Below, piece after piece: positions 35,412 through 45,661 of a DNA stretch of 64,000 bases (positions within the stretch are counted from its first letter, which is position 1; every line of letters begins with the position of its first letter). Below the pieces are notes generated by a model that was not told the DNA's origin, searched no databases, and was given only the letters and a program-made list of their open reading frames with translations. Made by a program: the position numbers and the translations under genes. Origin of the DNA: Leptobrachium leishanense (taxonomy: Eukaryota; Chordata; Amphibia; Anura; Megophryidae). The DNA lies in NCBI GenBank assembly GCA_009667805.1, contig CM019068.1:5377218-5441217 (forward strand), read 5' to 3'.

Positions 35412-36102
35412 TATATATTACACAGTATTTTATATAGTGGAATACAGAGAGTTTATATATATTATACAGTATTTTATATAGTGGAATACAGAGAGTTTAT
35501 ATATATATGTTCTACATTATTATATATAGTGGAATACAGAGAGTTTATATATATATATATTATATATAGTGAAATACAGCGAGTTTATATATATATATAT
35601 TATACGGTATTATATATAGTAGAATACAGAGAGTTTATATATATATATATTATACAGTATTATATGTAGTGTAATATATAGAGTTTATATATTATACAGT
35701 ATTATATATAGTGTAATACAGAGAGTTTATATATATATGTTCTACATTATTATATATAGTGGAATACAGAGAGTTTATATATATATTATACAGTATTATA
35801 TATAGTGGAATACAGAGAGTTTATATATATATTATACAGTATTATATATAGTGGAATACAGAGAGTTTATATATATATATTATACAGTATTATATATAGT
35901 GGAATACAGAGAGTTTATATATATATATATGTATTATATATAGTGGAATACAGAGAGTTTATATATATATTATATATGTATTATATATAGTGGAATACAG
36001 AGAGTTTATATATATTATACAGTATTATATATAGTGGAATACAGAGAGTTTATATATATTATACAGTATTATATATAATGGAGTACAGAGTGCCGGTCTT
36101 AC

Positions 36103-36144
36103 CGGAGCTGCAGGGAGAGTTGTATTCTGTGACGGCGTGTTCAC
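36103..36144 (-). CDS. A2M-like gene, exon encoding the C-terminal EYNSPC motif
   Basis: The acceptor TTTTTTGTTTCAAG precedes GT GAA CAC GCC GTC ACA..., and the donor is TCCG|GTAAGACC; 42 bp, phase 1 to phase 1. Joined to the upstream exon (42,402) it reads ...DYYETG-EHAVTEYNSPCSS, matching the end of A2M receptor-binding domains, including the terminal Cys. A donor after it implies at least one more coding exon. Too short for ordinary ORF searches; found by phase and family motif. Confidence 0.82.
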
Positions 36145-36267
36145 CTTGAAACAAAAAACAATAACAACAATTTACAAGTCATCCTCTAACGCGGCGATTA
36201 AACGATATTACTGGTAGTTTTTGATTTGCTAAATTTCACATCTGTGATCTGCTTCAATCAATCACAA

Positions 36268-36425
36268 TTAAAAGCATTTATAAAGTGCCAACAAATTCTA
36301 TAGCGCTGTACAATGGGTGGGACACAACAAACAATTACATACACACGTTAGACGCCTCATTACTCATATTAATGGGGTATGAATGGGAGGGGAGTGATCA
36401 GGAAAGCGTTCAATGTTATTATATT
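36268..36425. repeat. Dispersed LINE/SINE-tail repeat, copy 4
   Basis: 'tttataaagtgccaacaaat' then 'tagcgctgtacaatgggtgg' and 'aattacatacacacgtta': the conserved 3' core of the family. Confidence 0.55.
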
Positions 36426-36470
36426 ATGGAAGGAGCCTTAAAGGGACTTTCAGAGGATCATAACAACCTC

Positions 36471-37182
36471 AGGACCACATTACACTCTTGTTGCCAATGT
36501 TAGCGTTCACCTGCGCGAGCGTTAACGTTACTCGCGGTGCCTAGCGCATATTACAATCCAAACGCAAACAGGTTAAGTAACGCGTTTGGTATCCTGTGCT
36601 TCTCAGCGCGAGGTCACTGTACTTTGCGTTCCCTATACTTATCATGGAGAGCACAAAGGGTTAATCAGCGCTGGATTACAAAGTCCCAACGCTGATTAAC
36701 GCCTGGCTCTGGTTAGCGGAAAGTTAACCACAACCAGGACTTGGTGTTAACGGATTCCGCTTCTGCACAATCTGTTAACACCACCCCAAAAAAACAAAAA
36801 AAGAATTGCATGCTCACCTCCTGTCCCGCGGCTCCGACCGCCTCCCCTGTCCGGCGGGAGCAGGGAAAGACGGGGGGAAAAAGTTCCCCCAGTCTCTCCC
36901 TGCATATCACTACGCCGACCGGCCAGATCTCGTGAGGCAAGATCCGGCAGGTCATGTGACCGCCGGCGTCTGGCTCAATGGAGTCCTCATGGAGTAGATG
37001 CTCGCGGCTGCGCTCAGCGCTGCCGCAAGCATCCCGGGGAGTAGCGCCTGCTACAAATGCAGCTAGCATTTTTTGCGCCTGCATTGTAATCCCCCGTTAA
37101 AATGGGGGCGGTGGGGGAAAACTGCGGGTGCAGTTTTTTCTCCTTACCGCCCCTGTTTTAACGCGTGGATTGTTATGTAGCC
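36471..37182. mobile_element. Foldback MITE, GGGCC group, copy F6 (3-bp TSD CTC)
   Basis: 712 bp with degraded ends AGGACCACATTACAC / GATTGTTATGTAGCC, CTC on both flanks and internal 'cctatacttatcatgg..gagc' as in F1, F2, F4 and F7. A GC-rich middle gives overlapping frames on both strands that are not conserved in sister copies. Confidence 0.65.
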
Positions 37183-37551
37183 CTCATTGTTTAAGGTCAG
37201 TTACAGGGCTGGGACCCCGTATCTGCCGTCACACATTTAAAGCTATTAATTTGAATAATAACAAGACTTTGAAGGTCACATTATATGTCATATATTATAT
37301 TGTAACTCCTCTGCTTTGTCAATCAGTTCCAGGATTTTACATTTCCCGGCTGACATACTATCAGGGGCTGTGGTGGTCATGCTACAGGGACCTGCAGGCA
37401 GGAGCAGGATGCACCCTGTCTGTACGGAGTGTAAGGTAATATTTCTAGATATTGTTTAAGTGTGTGAATGTGGTTAATGTTTTTATTGGTGTATGTGGGA
37501 TTATTAGCGAGGCCGGGTCCTTAATGTTTATCTAAAACACATTATAATTTA
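37183..37551. other. Non-coding spacer
   Basis: No feature supported. Confidence 0.35.
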
Positions 37552-38329
37552 CTGTATATATAAACGCTAAAGTCTTGACTGACTGACTCATCAACGCCCA
37601 GCTGAAACCGCTTAACCTAGGAACGTGACATTTTGAAGGTGCACTGTTTTTATGATGTAGGCACCCACTAAGGAAGGATTTTTGGAAAATCCGCCCCTAA
37701 GGGGGTGAAAAAGGGGGTTGAATATTTTAAACAGGATACCTATAGCTCGAAAACAGAAGATGCTACAGAAGTGTAAATCGGTATTTAGATTTGTCTTGAA
37801 AAATAAAAAAAGCTTGTATTTTACCATTTTTGGAAAATCCAGTGGGGGGGGGAAAGGGGGGTTTAATACTTTTATCAGTATACCTTGATTTAAAAAAACA
37901 AAGATATTACAGGTGTGAAATTTGGCACTTACAATTAACTTGAAAAATAAAAAAACACGTGTTTTACCATTTTTAAAAAATCCCATGTAGGGGGTGAAAA
38001 AGGGGGTTGAATACTTTTATCAGTATACCTATATATCAAAAACCAAAGATGTTACAGGTGTGAAATTTGGCACTTACAAACTTCTTGAAAAATAAAAAAA
38101 ACACGTGTTTTACAATTTTACAAAAATCCCAAGTGGGGGGAGGTGAAAAAAGGGGGATGAATACTTTTAAACAGGATACTTATATCTCAAAAACAGAAGA
38201 TGTTACAGACGTGAAAATTGGTATTTATGTTAGTCTTTAAAAAAAAAACACCTTACTTTAGCATTTTCCAAAAATTCAGTGTGAGGGGGCAAAGAGGGGG
38301 GTTTAATACTTTTAAACAGGAGTCTCTAT

Positions 38330-39035
38330 GCAGCTCCTCTCACAGGCAGGCCTCACACACACCCTCACTCCTCCAGCATGTCTGCTTCCCTCCCACAGAC
38401 AGGGCTCATACACTCCCTCACTGCTCCAGCATGTCTGCTTCCCTCCCACAGACAGGGCTCACACACTCCCTCACTGCTCCAGCATGTCTGCTTCACTCCC
38501 ACAGACAGGGCTCACACACTCCCTCACTGCTCCAGCATGTCTGCTTCACTCACAGACAGGGCTCACACACACCCTCACTGCTCCAGCATGTCTGCTTCCC
38601 TCTCACAGACAGGGCTCACACACTCCCTCACTGCTCCAGCATGTCTGCTTCCCTCCCACAGACAGGGCTCACACACTCCCTCACTGCTCCAGCATGTCTG
38701 CTTCACTCCCACAGACAGGGCTCACACACTCCCTCACTGCTCCAGCATGTCTGCTTCACTCACAGACAGGGCTCACACACACCCTCACTGCTCCAGCATG
38801 TCTGCTTCCCTCTCACAGACAGGGCTCACACACTCCCTCACTGCTCCAGCATGTCTGCTTCACTCACAGACAGGGCTCACACACACCCTCACTGCTCCAG
38901 CATGTCTGCTTCCCTCTCACAGACAGGGCTCACACACTCCCTCACTGCTCCAGCATGTCTGCTTCACTCACAGACAGGGCTCACACACTCCCTCACTGCT
39001 CCAGCATGTTTGCTGCATTTTCACAGCCAGGCCTA
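38330..39035. repeat. 53-bp minisatellite inside Helitron 1
   Basis: About 13 units (51-53 bp) of 'cacagacagggctcacacac' + 'tccctcactgctccagcatg' + 'tctgcttccctcc'. Three open forward frames of 229-272 codons are by-products. Confidence 0.92.
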
Positions 39036-39070
39036 ACAGACACCCTGAATGCTGCAGCGTGGGATAACCT

Positions 39071-39507
39071 GTGATATTATTGCAGAACCTCAACCCGCCT
39101 AATCTCTGTAATGGCACCAGATTGCAAGTAAAAGCACTTCACAGAAATGTGATCGAGGCTGCGGTGCTAACTGGATCTGGCCGGGGGAGTTGGTGTTCAT
39201 ACCTCGAATACCTATTATACCTTCAGAATATCCGTATCAATTCAAAAGGCTTCAGTTCACCCTAAAGGTTTGTTTTGCGATGACCATCAACAAGTCTCTG
39301 TTGCAGACTTTGAAGGTAGCGGGGATTGATCTAAAAGACGTCTGCGTCTCACATGGGCATTTTTACGTTGCCTGTTCCAGAGTGAGCTCACCTCGGTTTG
39401 TATTTACAAGACAAAACAAATTCATGGAGCAAATGAATGAAACAACTTTGTTTTTAGGCCGATACGCCCTGACTAACGTCTGCAATAAACATTACTTATT
39501 ACTTTAA
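39071..39507 (+). pseudogene. Helitron Rep/helicase C-terminal fragment (Pif1-like)
   Basis: From 39,071 the frame reads NLNPPNLCNGTRLQVKALHR..., the Pif1/Helitron helicase segment NPPxGLCNGTR, then ILTGSGRG-type residues. A frameshift near 39,185 moves to the frame at 39,190: VFIPRIPIIPSEYPYQFKRL..., FAMTINKS, QTLKVAGIDL, YVACSRVSSP. These are the final helicase motifs of Helitron transposases. Substitutions such as SLLQTL for the usual SQGQTL, plus the frameshift, mark it as inactive. It lies ~110 bp before the Helitron 3' end, its natural position. Confidence 0.88.
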
Positions 39508-39620
39508 CACAACCTGTAAATTCGATTTTGTACAGTTTGAACAAAAAAAACCTGTTTCTTTTAAAAACAATTTTATCAAATCCCAAAATCCATGCGGGTG
39601 AAGCCACAGGCAAAAGCTAG

Positions 39621-39796
39621 TAATATATACACACATATGCACAGTGTATGAAAAGTGCTGAAGTGACGAGCACGCGTGTATGGAGCATAGAAATGCTGGC
39701 TCAGTTACACAAATAAACAATGTTTGCTGAATGGAAAGAGGAGCATTGCTCAATCTTACACTATGGTTGTCTTTACCGATTGTATAGAGATTCTCT

Positions 39797-39828
<32 letters not shown>

Positions 39829-40204
39829 AGTAAGTCAGACCACCGTGGGACTCCAACCAGAGTGGTACTGGGCTGTGGTACTGGGCTCCCTCTTGGCTGC
39901 GGAATCTTGAGGGACATGTCCTCCACATGTAGCGGGGAAGCCCCATGACATGTCCCACACATTATCCGTAGCCAAGGGGTTAATAATCTATAACGGTAAA
40001 TCATTCTTCAATGAGATTTTTAAATTACATTTTTCAGTGGACTTTTTCAAATCAAGGAATGTAGTGATTGGTCCAGGCTGCTGTCAATCATTCCACCTCT
40101 AAGAATGTCATAATGAAGCCAATTCGTTTTATAAATGAACCATTCCGAATTGATTCGTTATATTCTTATTTGTTTCGATTCGTGCAGCCAATATGTGACT
40201 CATA
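39621..40204. other. Non-coding, with a (TA)n run
   Basis: A short (TA)12-type run sits at ~39,798-39,826; otherwise no recognised feature. Confidence 0.4.
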
Positions 40205-42109
40205 CAGGGTTATTCAAAGAGAATCGAAAAGTCACCGCACGTTCGGTGACTTTTCGTTCAATTCAGTGCTATTCGTCGATCCCATTTCAGCGACTAGACA
40301 TGTGCACAGCACAAAATTTTGTTTTGAACTAAAGGATTAGTCCTAAAATGCAATTTATTTAGTTGCTAAAGAAATTTGTTTTCAGTTCTTTAGTATAAAA
40401 ACTAATTTCATTCATCCGAAAACCAGTGGATACAATTACTATTGGAGTGGCTCCTCAGAGGGCTGAGATCGCTGCTTGTTACAGTATCTCTCACTCTCAG
40501 CACAATGTGGGCCATATTACATAGTTGGTGCTAACTTAACCAGAGCTGTTGTAAACTTCCCAGAGCCATTATAGCCTATGGAGGTTTTCAGTTTACAACA
40601 GCTCTGGTTAAGTTAGCACCAACATTGTAATACTGCCCCGTGTCAGGCAAAGCTGTTACAGTAACTGACTGCTGCTCATCACAGCGCTCAGAGTTTCAGT
40701 AAAACTAGTAAATATTTTTATATATAAGAGGTTAGAACAATATTATTTCCTTGTTTCACTGAAACTCTGAGCGCTGTTACAGTCAGTTACTGTAACAGCT
40801 GAGCCTGATACATTGTACTGAGAGATAATATAACAAGCAGCCGATCTCAGCGCTCACAGCCACTGGATTTAAAGGGCTAAAAAAAGGCTCCTTTCTGTAT
40901 AATGTATAGAACATCCTCATGAATTAATTAATGTCCCTCTCTGTATAGAACCTCCTCCTCAATTTATACCTTTCTCTGTATAATGTATATAACATCCTCC
41001 TGCATTAATACCCCTCTCTGTATAATGTATAGAACATCCTCCTGCATTAATTATTGCCCCTCTCTGTAGAGAACACCCTACTGCATTGGCATGTGGAGGG
41101 TGCAGAACTTCGGATGTTGCGATATTCATTGCTGGTCTCCTTCACTCAATGTAATATCACAAAAAGGACTGAAACTAAACTGTAGTGCATTTTAGTTTTT
41201 CATTTTTTGTACTGAGCAGTTTCATTTCTCTTGAGTCATACTAAAACTAAATTATCCCAAAATTCGGACTAAACCGTTTTAGTACTAAAACGAATGCACA
41301 TGTCTATCAGCGACCCTGCGTTGTATTCAGCAAGCACCACAGGGCCGTCATAGTGCAGGGAAAAGCCGCCGCAAACCCGCCGAACACTCACTGCACAACC
41401 AGGAGAAGGCACACTGAAACCCGCGAAAACATCTGGATTAACCCCACCAAACACGCTGGAGAAACCAGAGCAGCCGCCGATCACAATGCAGAGCAGACGC
41501 CGGAAAAAACCTTCACCACAGACGAATGGAGTGAAAAAAAAACAGTGCGCTTGAATGTTTGAAAAGTGAAACGCTGTTTGCAAAGAAACTACTGAGCAAA
41601 AATGTCTGATATTTACATTTATAAAATCCAATGAATGATAATAAAAAGGGCTGTTACAGAAACAAAGAAAAAACTATTTAAAAATAAAAAAAAGGAAAAA
41701 AATACCAACAAATGCCAGAAAGATCCTAAAAAAATCTAAAACTAAAGAGACTTTTTGCTGCAGATTAAGATAATAAACGGTTTATTAGATATTGAATTAA
41801 AACGGGAATATTTTTAACATTGAAGCCTATGGGATTCGCCTGAATAAACCTGCCGAATGAAACCACTGAATGGCAGGGCATTAGGGGAACCTTTCACTGC
41901 TGGTTTTTGTTCTCTGAATAGATGAAGCATTGCTTCTCTATGGGGATTTCACTGCCCTCGAACAGGCACCGTATGTGCAGGCAATTCGCCAACATTTGGT
42001 GAACTGCCTGCTCTCTGAATAGCCAAATGGCCAGGAAAGGTAGCCGAACGCTGAATTTCCCTGTTCGGTTTCCTTTCGCCAGCAATTCGGATCTCTTTGA
42101 ATTACCCTG
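40205..42109. mobile_element. CAGGG-ended MITE copy 5, split by a hAT
   Basis: Left end CAGGGTTATTCAAAGAGAATC; right end AGCAATTCGGATCTCTTTGAATTACCCTG. After removing the hAT at 40,295-41,306 plus one TSD, the element is ~885 bp, close to copies 1 and 2. Orientation as copy 1. Confidence 0.85.
40295..41306. mobile_element. Non-autonomous hAT with TAGACATGTGCA ends (8-bp TSD TCAGCGAC)
   Basis: 1,012 bp. TCAGCGAC is exact at 40,287-40,294 and 41,307-41,314. Same family as 12,073-13,019, and it contains the same nested GGGCCATATTAC foldback (40,509-40,639). That MITE was therefore already inside the master copy before it multiplied. Confidence 0.92.
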
Positions 42110-42401
42110 ATAATTTTGGAAATAATTCCGCAAAATGAATCGCCGAAATTTCGGAAGAATTGTGATTCATTCCAAAACTAATGTAAACGTCGTGTAATTA
42201 TCAGCTTTGCCGGCACCTCCTCTTTATATTGGTTATGTGTTATTCTCGTCCCGGGGCTCACACCGCTCTCACAGCACAGGATCCAAGCACTCTCTCGGGG
42301 AAAATAAAACATTAGTATTAGATCTTCGTCTCCAGCTTCATCTGTTAAAGCGGTTTCGGAATCTCTCAGGATGGAACGTCCCCGCGTGAGCGAGATCTTA
42401 C

Positions 42402-42504
42402 CCGTCTCATAATAATCATAGATCTTCACGGCGGCCGGCTTCAGATTTTTCACATCAAAGTCCTGTTCTACCTCGAAGACGAGCTGTGTGAAGCCGCCTC
42501 CCAC
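42402..42504 (-). CDS. A2M-like gene, receptor-binding domain exon (DYYETG)
   Basis: Acceptor TTGTTTTCTAG|GTGGGAGG and donor ACGG|GTAAGATC; 103 bp, phase 0 in, phase 1 out. Encodes VGGGFTQLVFEVEQDFDVKN followed by LKPAAVKIYDYYETG. The pattern F-x-V-x-Q-D-x-x-V-x-x-LKPA-x-VK-x-YDYYE is a hallmark near the A2M C-terminus, where it forms part of the beta-sandwich recognised by LRP1-type receptors after protease trapping. Confidence 0.95.
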
Positions 42505-42514
42505 CTAGAAAACA

Positions 42515-42610
42515 AGTGAATGAATGAATTTATTTATTTATAAAGGATTTTACCAGGAAGGATACATTGAGATTTCTCTCGTTTTCAAGTATGTCCTGGG
42601 TTCAAGTACA
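42515..42610 (-). repeat. SINE tail fragment
   Basis: 'ataaaggattttaccaggaa' + 'ggatacattgagatttctct': the inverted 3' tail of the SINE family at 32,373. Head missing. Confidence 0.6.
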
Positions 42611-43075
42611 TTGAATACGATGGTGTATAGCCGTACCCGCTCTTATCCTCAGCTTTATGAAGGACTTGATCAAGCACCTCAGATATTACATCACACACAG
42701 ACAAACGCTAGTTATATATTTGTGGTTTTATTTGCAGGTATATGTCGGCTTGTCTTACTTAAAGCACATATAAAGCTAGTCCTCTTCAACAATACAAGAA
42801 TAATTATTAGGCTTCACCGATTGAGCCGCTTCATCCTTTGCCGACTCGAGCAGATCAGGACTGGAGGGCAATCTGGCATTACTTACTCACGTGAGTTTCT
42901 TGGAAAGACGGACACCCTTACATTGGACGCACATTGACAAGAGCCACTGGAATACACCAGGTGACGCACATTGCAAGGAGCGTCTGAGAATCAGTATCTA
43001 CTATCAGACAGATGCAAGATTTTTAGACACATCGATAAAGATGCACCTTTAAAAACAAAGCTTCAATGTACATCA
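42611..43075. other. Non-coding spacer (A2M intron)
   Basis: No recognised feature; the 137-residue frame beginning at 42,524 overlaps the SINE tail and has no support. Confidence 0.35.
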
Positions 43076-43079
43076 CAAG

Positions 43080-44050
43080 AAGCAGCCACCATGTGATGCA
43101 CATCTCAAGGAGCAGCCACCATGTGACGCAAGGAGCAGCCACCACCTGACGCACATCGCAAGGAGCAGCCACCATGTAACGCACATCGCAAGGAACAGCC
43201 ACCATGTGACACACATCGCAAGGAGCAGCCACCACTTGATGCACAATGCAAGGAGCAGCCACCATGTGACGCACATTGCAAGGAGCAGCCACCACGTGAC
43301 GCACATCGCAAGGAGCAGCCATCACGTGATGCACATCGCAAGGAGCAGCCATCACGTGATGCACATTGCAAGGAGGAGCCATCACATGATGAACATCGCA
43401 AGGAGCAGGCACCAGGTAACTCACATCTCAAGGAGCAGCCACCATGTGACTCACATTGCAAGGAGCAGCCACCATGTGACTCACATTGCAAGGAGCAGCC
43501 ACCATGTGACTCACATCGCAAGGAGCAGCCACCACGGGATGCACAACGCAAGTAGCAGCCACCACGTGACGCACATCGCAAGTAGCAGCCACCACGTGAT
43601 GCACATCATAAGGAGCAGCCATCACATGACGAACATCGCAAGGAGCAGGCACCATGTGACTCACAATGCAAGGAGCAGCCACCACGTGACTCACATCGCA
43701 AGGAGCAGCCACCCCGTGACGCACAACGCAAGTAGCAGCCACCAGGTGACACACATCGCAAGGAGCAGCCACCAAGTGATGCACATCACAAGGAGCAGCC
43801 ACCACGTGATGCACATCGCAAGGAGCAGTCACCACGTGACTCACATTGCAAGGAGCAGCCACCACGTGACGCACATCGCAAGGAGCAGCCACCACGTGAC
43901 TCACATTGCAAGGACCAGCCACCACGTGACTCACATCGCAAGGAGCAGATACCACGTGATGCACATCTCAAGGAGCAGCCACTACGGGATGCACATCGCA
44001 AGGAGCAGGCACCACGTGAAGCACAACACAAAGAGCAGGCACCACGTGAT
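43080..44050. repeat. 30-bp minisatellite
   Basis: About 32 units of 'gcacatcgcaaggagcagcc' + 'accacgtgac' with scattered substitutions. Because 30 is a multiple of three, both strands stay open (ITHIARSSHHV-type and CDVHHVVAAP-type repeats). No start, splice or promoter context, so not a gene. Each unit carries CACGTG, a potential E-box. Confidence 0.93.
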
Positions 44051-44708
44051 ACATTTATTATTATTATGCAACCAAAGTGGTAGGCGCCTCCGCCTGTACC
44101 GCCACCAAATCTCCAAAGCCAGCCAGCAATCAGTGGTTTCCCCCAAACCAGTGAACAATAAACAACAAATGCGTAACTGGCGGCGCGATGACAGTCGCTG
44201 TAGGATCTTATGGTGGTTCTCTTGTGTAGTACCGTCCACATATGATATGAAAAACAATAAGGAAATACAATAGTGTAGACGAAATGTAATAATAGATACG
44301 GTAGATGTTATATTAATCCCACTCACAAAAGAAGAGCCCCAACACTGGCTCTGAGCGGGTCAGCACATTTGGTCATTTGTTCTCTTCTGAAGGAGGCGAC
44401 CTACAACCTTCAGCGATGATGGTTAACTTCCGGTGCCGGTGCATAAAAGAACATGTGGAAAGAAGAAAAACTTCCTTGCGTAGGTCTGTTGAACACACGA
44501 TAAAGTACTTGTAAAGGAATTGCACTCACATGTGTTGGAACTTAAAGCCAAGCTCTGGGATCAATCGCCTGTGGACTTATTTAAGGTAAAGCCCATCAAA
44601 AAACCTCTTTAGTCAGCAATACACCAGGGACTGATGCAAATAAAAATTTAATTGAACATAAAAACAAATAAAATAGATAAAATAAATAAATCTGGCTCAG
44701 CCAGTGCA

Positions 44709-44745
44709 CCCAGACGCGTTTCGCCACGCAACGTGGCTTCCTCAG
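44709..44745 (-). ncRNA. Hammerhead ribozyme core, left arm of P2
   Basis: Minus strand: CTGAGGA-A, stem II GCCAC..GTGGC (5 bp, GTTGC loop), GAAA, then CGCGTC. This matches the hammerhead core CUGANGA / stem II / GAAA, with a minimal stem III (A-U, C-G, G-C) and a GUC cleavage triplet. The 5' strand of stem I is missing because the palindrome folds back just upstream. One extra A lies between A9 and stem II, as in P3. Activity would need an alternative or in-trans stem I. Confidence 0.7.
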
Positions 44746-44751
44746 TCGTTT

Positions 44752-44788
44752 CTGAGGAAGCCACGTTGCGTGGCGAAATGCGTCTGGG
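44752..44788 (+). ncRNA. Hammerhead ribozyme core, right arm of P2 (one change)
   Basis: The mirror copy on the plus strand: CTGAGGA-A, GCCAC..GTGGC, GAAA, TGCGTC. C15.2 has become T, turning one stem III pair into a wobble. The stem I strand is again absent. Confidence 0.62.
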
Positions 44789-45348
44789 TACACTGGCTGA
44801 GCCAGATTTATTTATTTTATCTATTTTATTTGTTTTTATGTTCAATTAAATTTTTATTTGCATCAGTCCCTGGTGTATTGCTGACTAAAGAGGTTTTTTG
44901 ATGGGCTTTACCTTAAATAAGTCCACAGGCGATTGATCCCAGAGCTTGGCTTTAAGTTCCAACACATGTGAGTGCAATTCCTTTACAAGTACTTTATCGT
45001 GTGTTCAACAGACCTACGCAAGGAAGTTTTTCTTCTTTCCACATGTTCTTTTATGCACCGGCACCGGAAGTTAACCATCATCGTTGAAGGTTGTAGGTCG
45101 CCTCCTTCAGAAGAGAACAAATGACCAAATGTGCTGACCCGCTCAGAGCCAGTGTTGGGGCTCTTCTTTTGTGAGTGGGATTAATATAACATCTACCGTA
45201 TCTATTATTACATTTCGTCTACACTATTGTATTTCCTTATTGTTTTTCATATCATATGTGGACGGTACTACACAAGAGAACCACCATAAGATCCTACAGC
45301 GACTGTCATCGCGCCGCCAGTTACGTATTTGTTATTTATTATTATTAT

Positions 45349-45661
45349 CTATTTAATATTTCAAGAAGATTTAACAAATGCATCAATATACTTGAAAGTG
45401 AGAGAAATCTCAATGTATCCTTCCTGGTAAAATACTTTCTAAATAAATACATTATTTTATTCTATGTCTTTTTGCAGAATCATTTCATTGAAACACCTGA
45501 GAATAACAACAAAAATCATCTCTACATGCACGCACAGGCGGATGCCGTGAATGTAGGATTACAAGTTTATCAATTCTCCTATCATGTTAAAAAGGGGTTT
45601 TCGCAATCCGTGAATTCACTCAATCACAAGATGAAGCAGAACGTCCTGCGCTGTGATTATA
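45349..45661. other. Spacer with a SINE tail fragment at 45,405-45,445
   Basis: 'gagaaatctcaatgtatcct' + 'tcctggtaaaatactt' is a SINE tail. A plus-strand frame after 'ctatgtctttttgcag' (45,479 to ~45,660) is open but unrecognised and not called. Confidence 0.4.

Larger units (their letters stand above)
37552..39620 (+). mobile_element. Helitron 1 with helicase remnant
   Basis: The head 'tataaacgctaaagtcttga' + 'ctgactgactcatcaacgcc' and the tail 'gggtgaagccacaggcaaaa' + 'gctag' followed by T match Helitron 2, which ends in the canonical hairpin plus CTAG|T. The interior has ~150-bp repeats ('gaatacttttaaacaggata'), a 53-bp minisatellite and a broken helicase end just before the 3' terminus. 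The element is degraded at its 5' TC. Confidence 0.82.
44068..45333. mobile_element. Palindromic retroposon P2 with hammerhead cores (15-bp TSD)
   Basis: Left arm 44,164-44,745 and right arm 44,752-45,333 are 582-bp reverse complements in perfect register with only scattered mismatches (~99% by eye), around a 6-bp loop TCGTTT. A 96-bp one-sided tail (44,068-44,163, 'aagtggtaggcgcctccgcc') lies to the left. ATTTATTATTATTAT is duplicated at 44,053-44,067 and 45,334-45,348. It is low-complexity, but it abuts the exact element ends. Each arm starts at the fold with a hammerhead ribozyme core. No protein-coding capacity. It sits in an A2M intron. Confidence 0.82.

Noticed and set aside
38218..39074. 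Three overlapping forward frames of 229-272 codons
   Set aside because: 53-bp minisatellite within a Helitron; all three frames open, so no coding signal.
43080..44050. Regular direct repeats resembling a CRISPR array
   Set aside because: No unique spacers, since units are contiguous; eukaryotic context with no cas genes.
43105..44273. Frames of 133-355 codons on both strands
   Set aside because: 30-bp minisatellite; the period is a multiple of three, so stops are avoided by chance.
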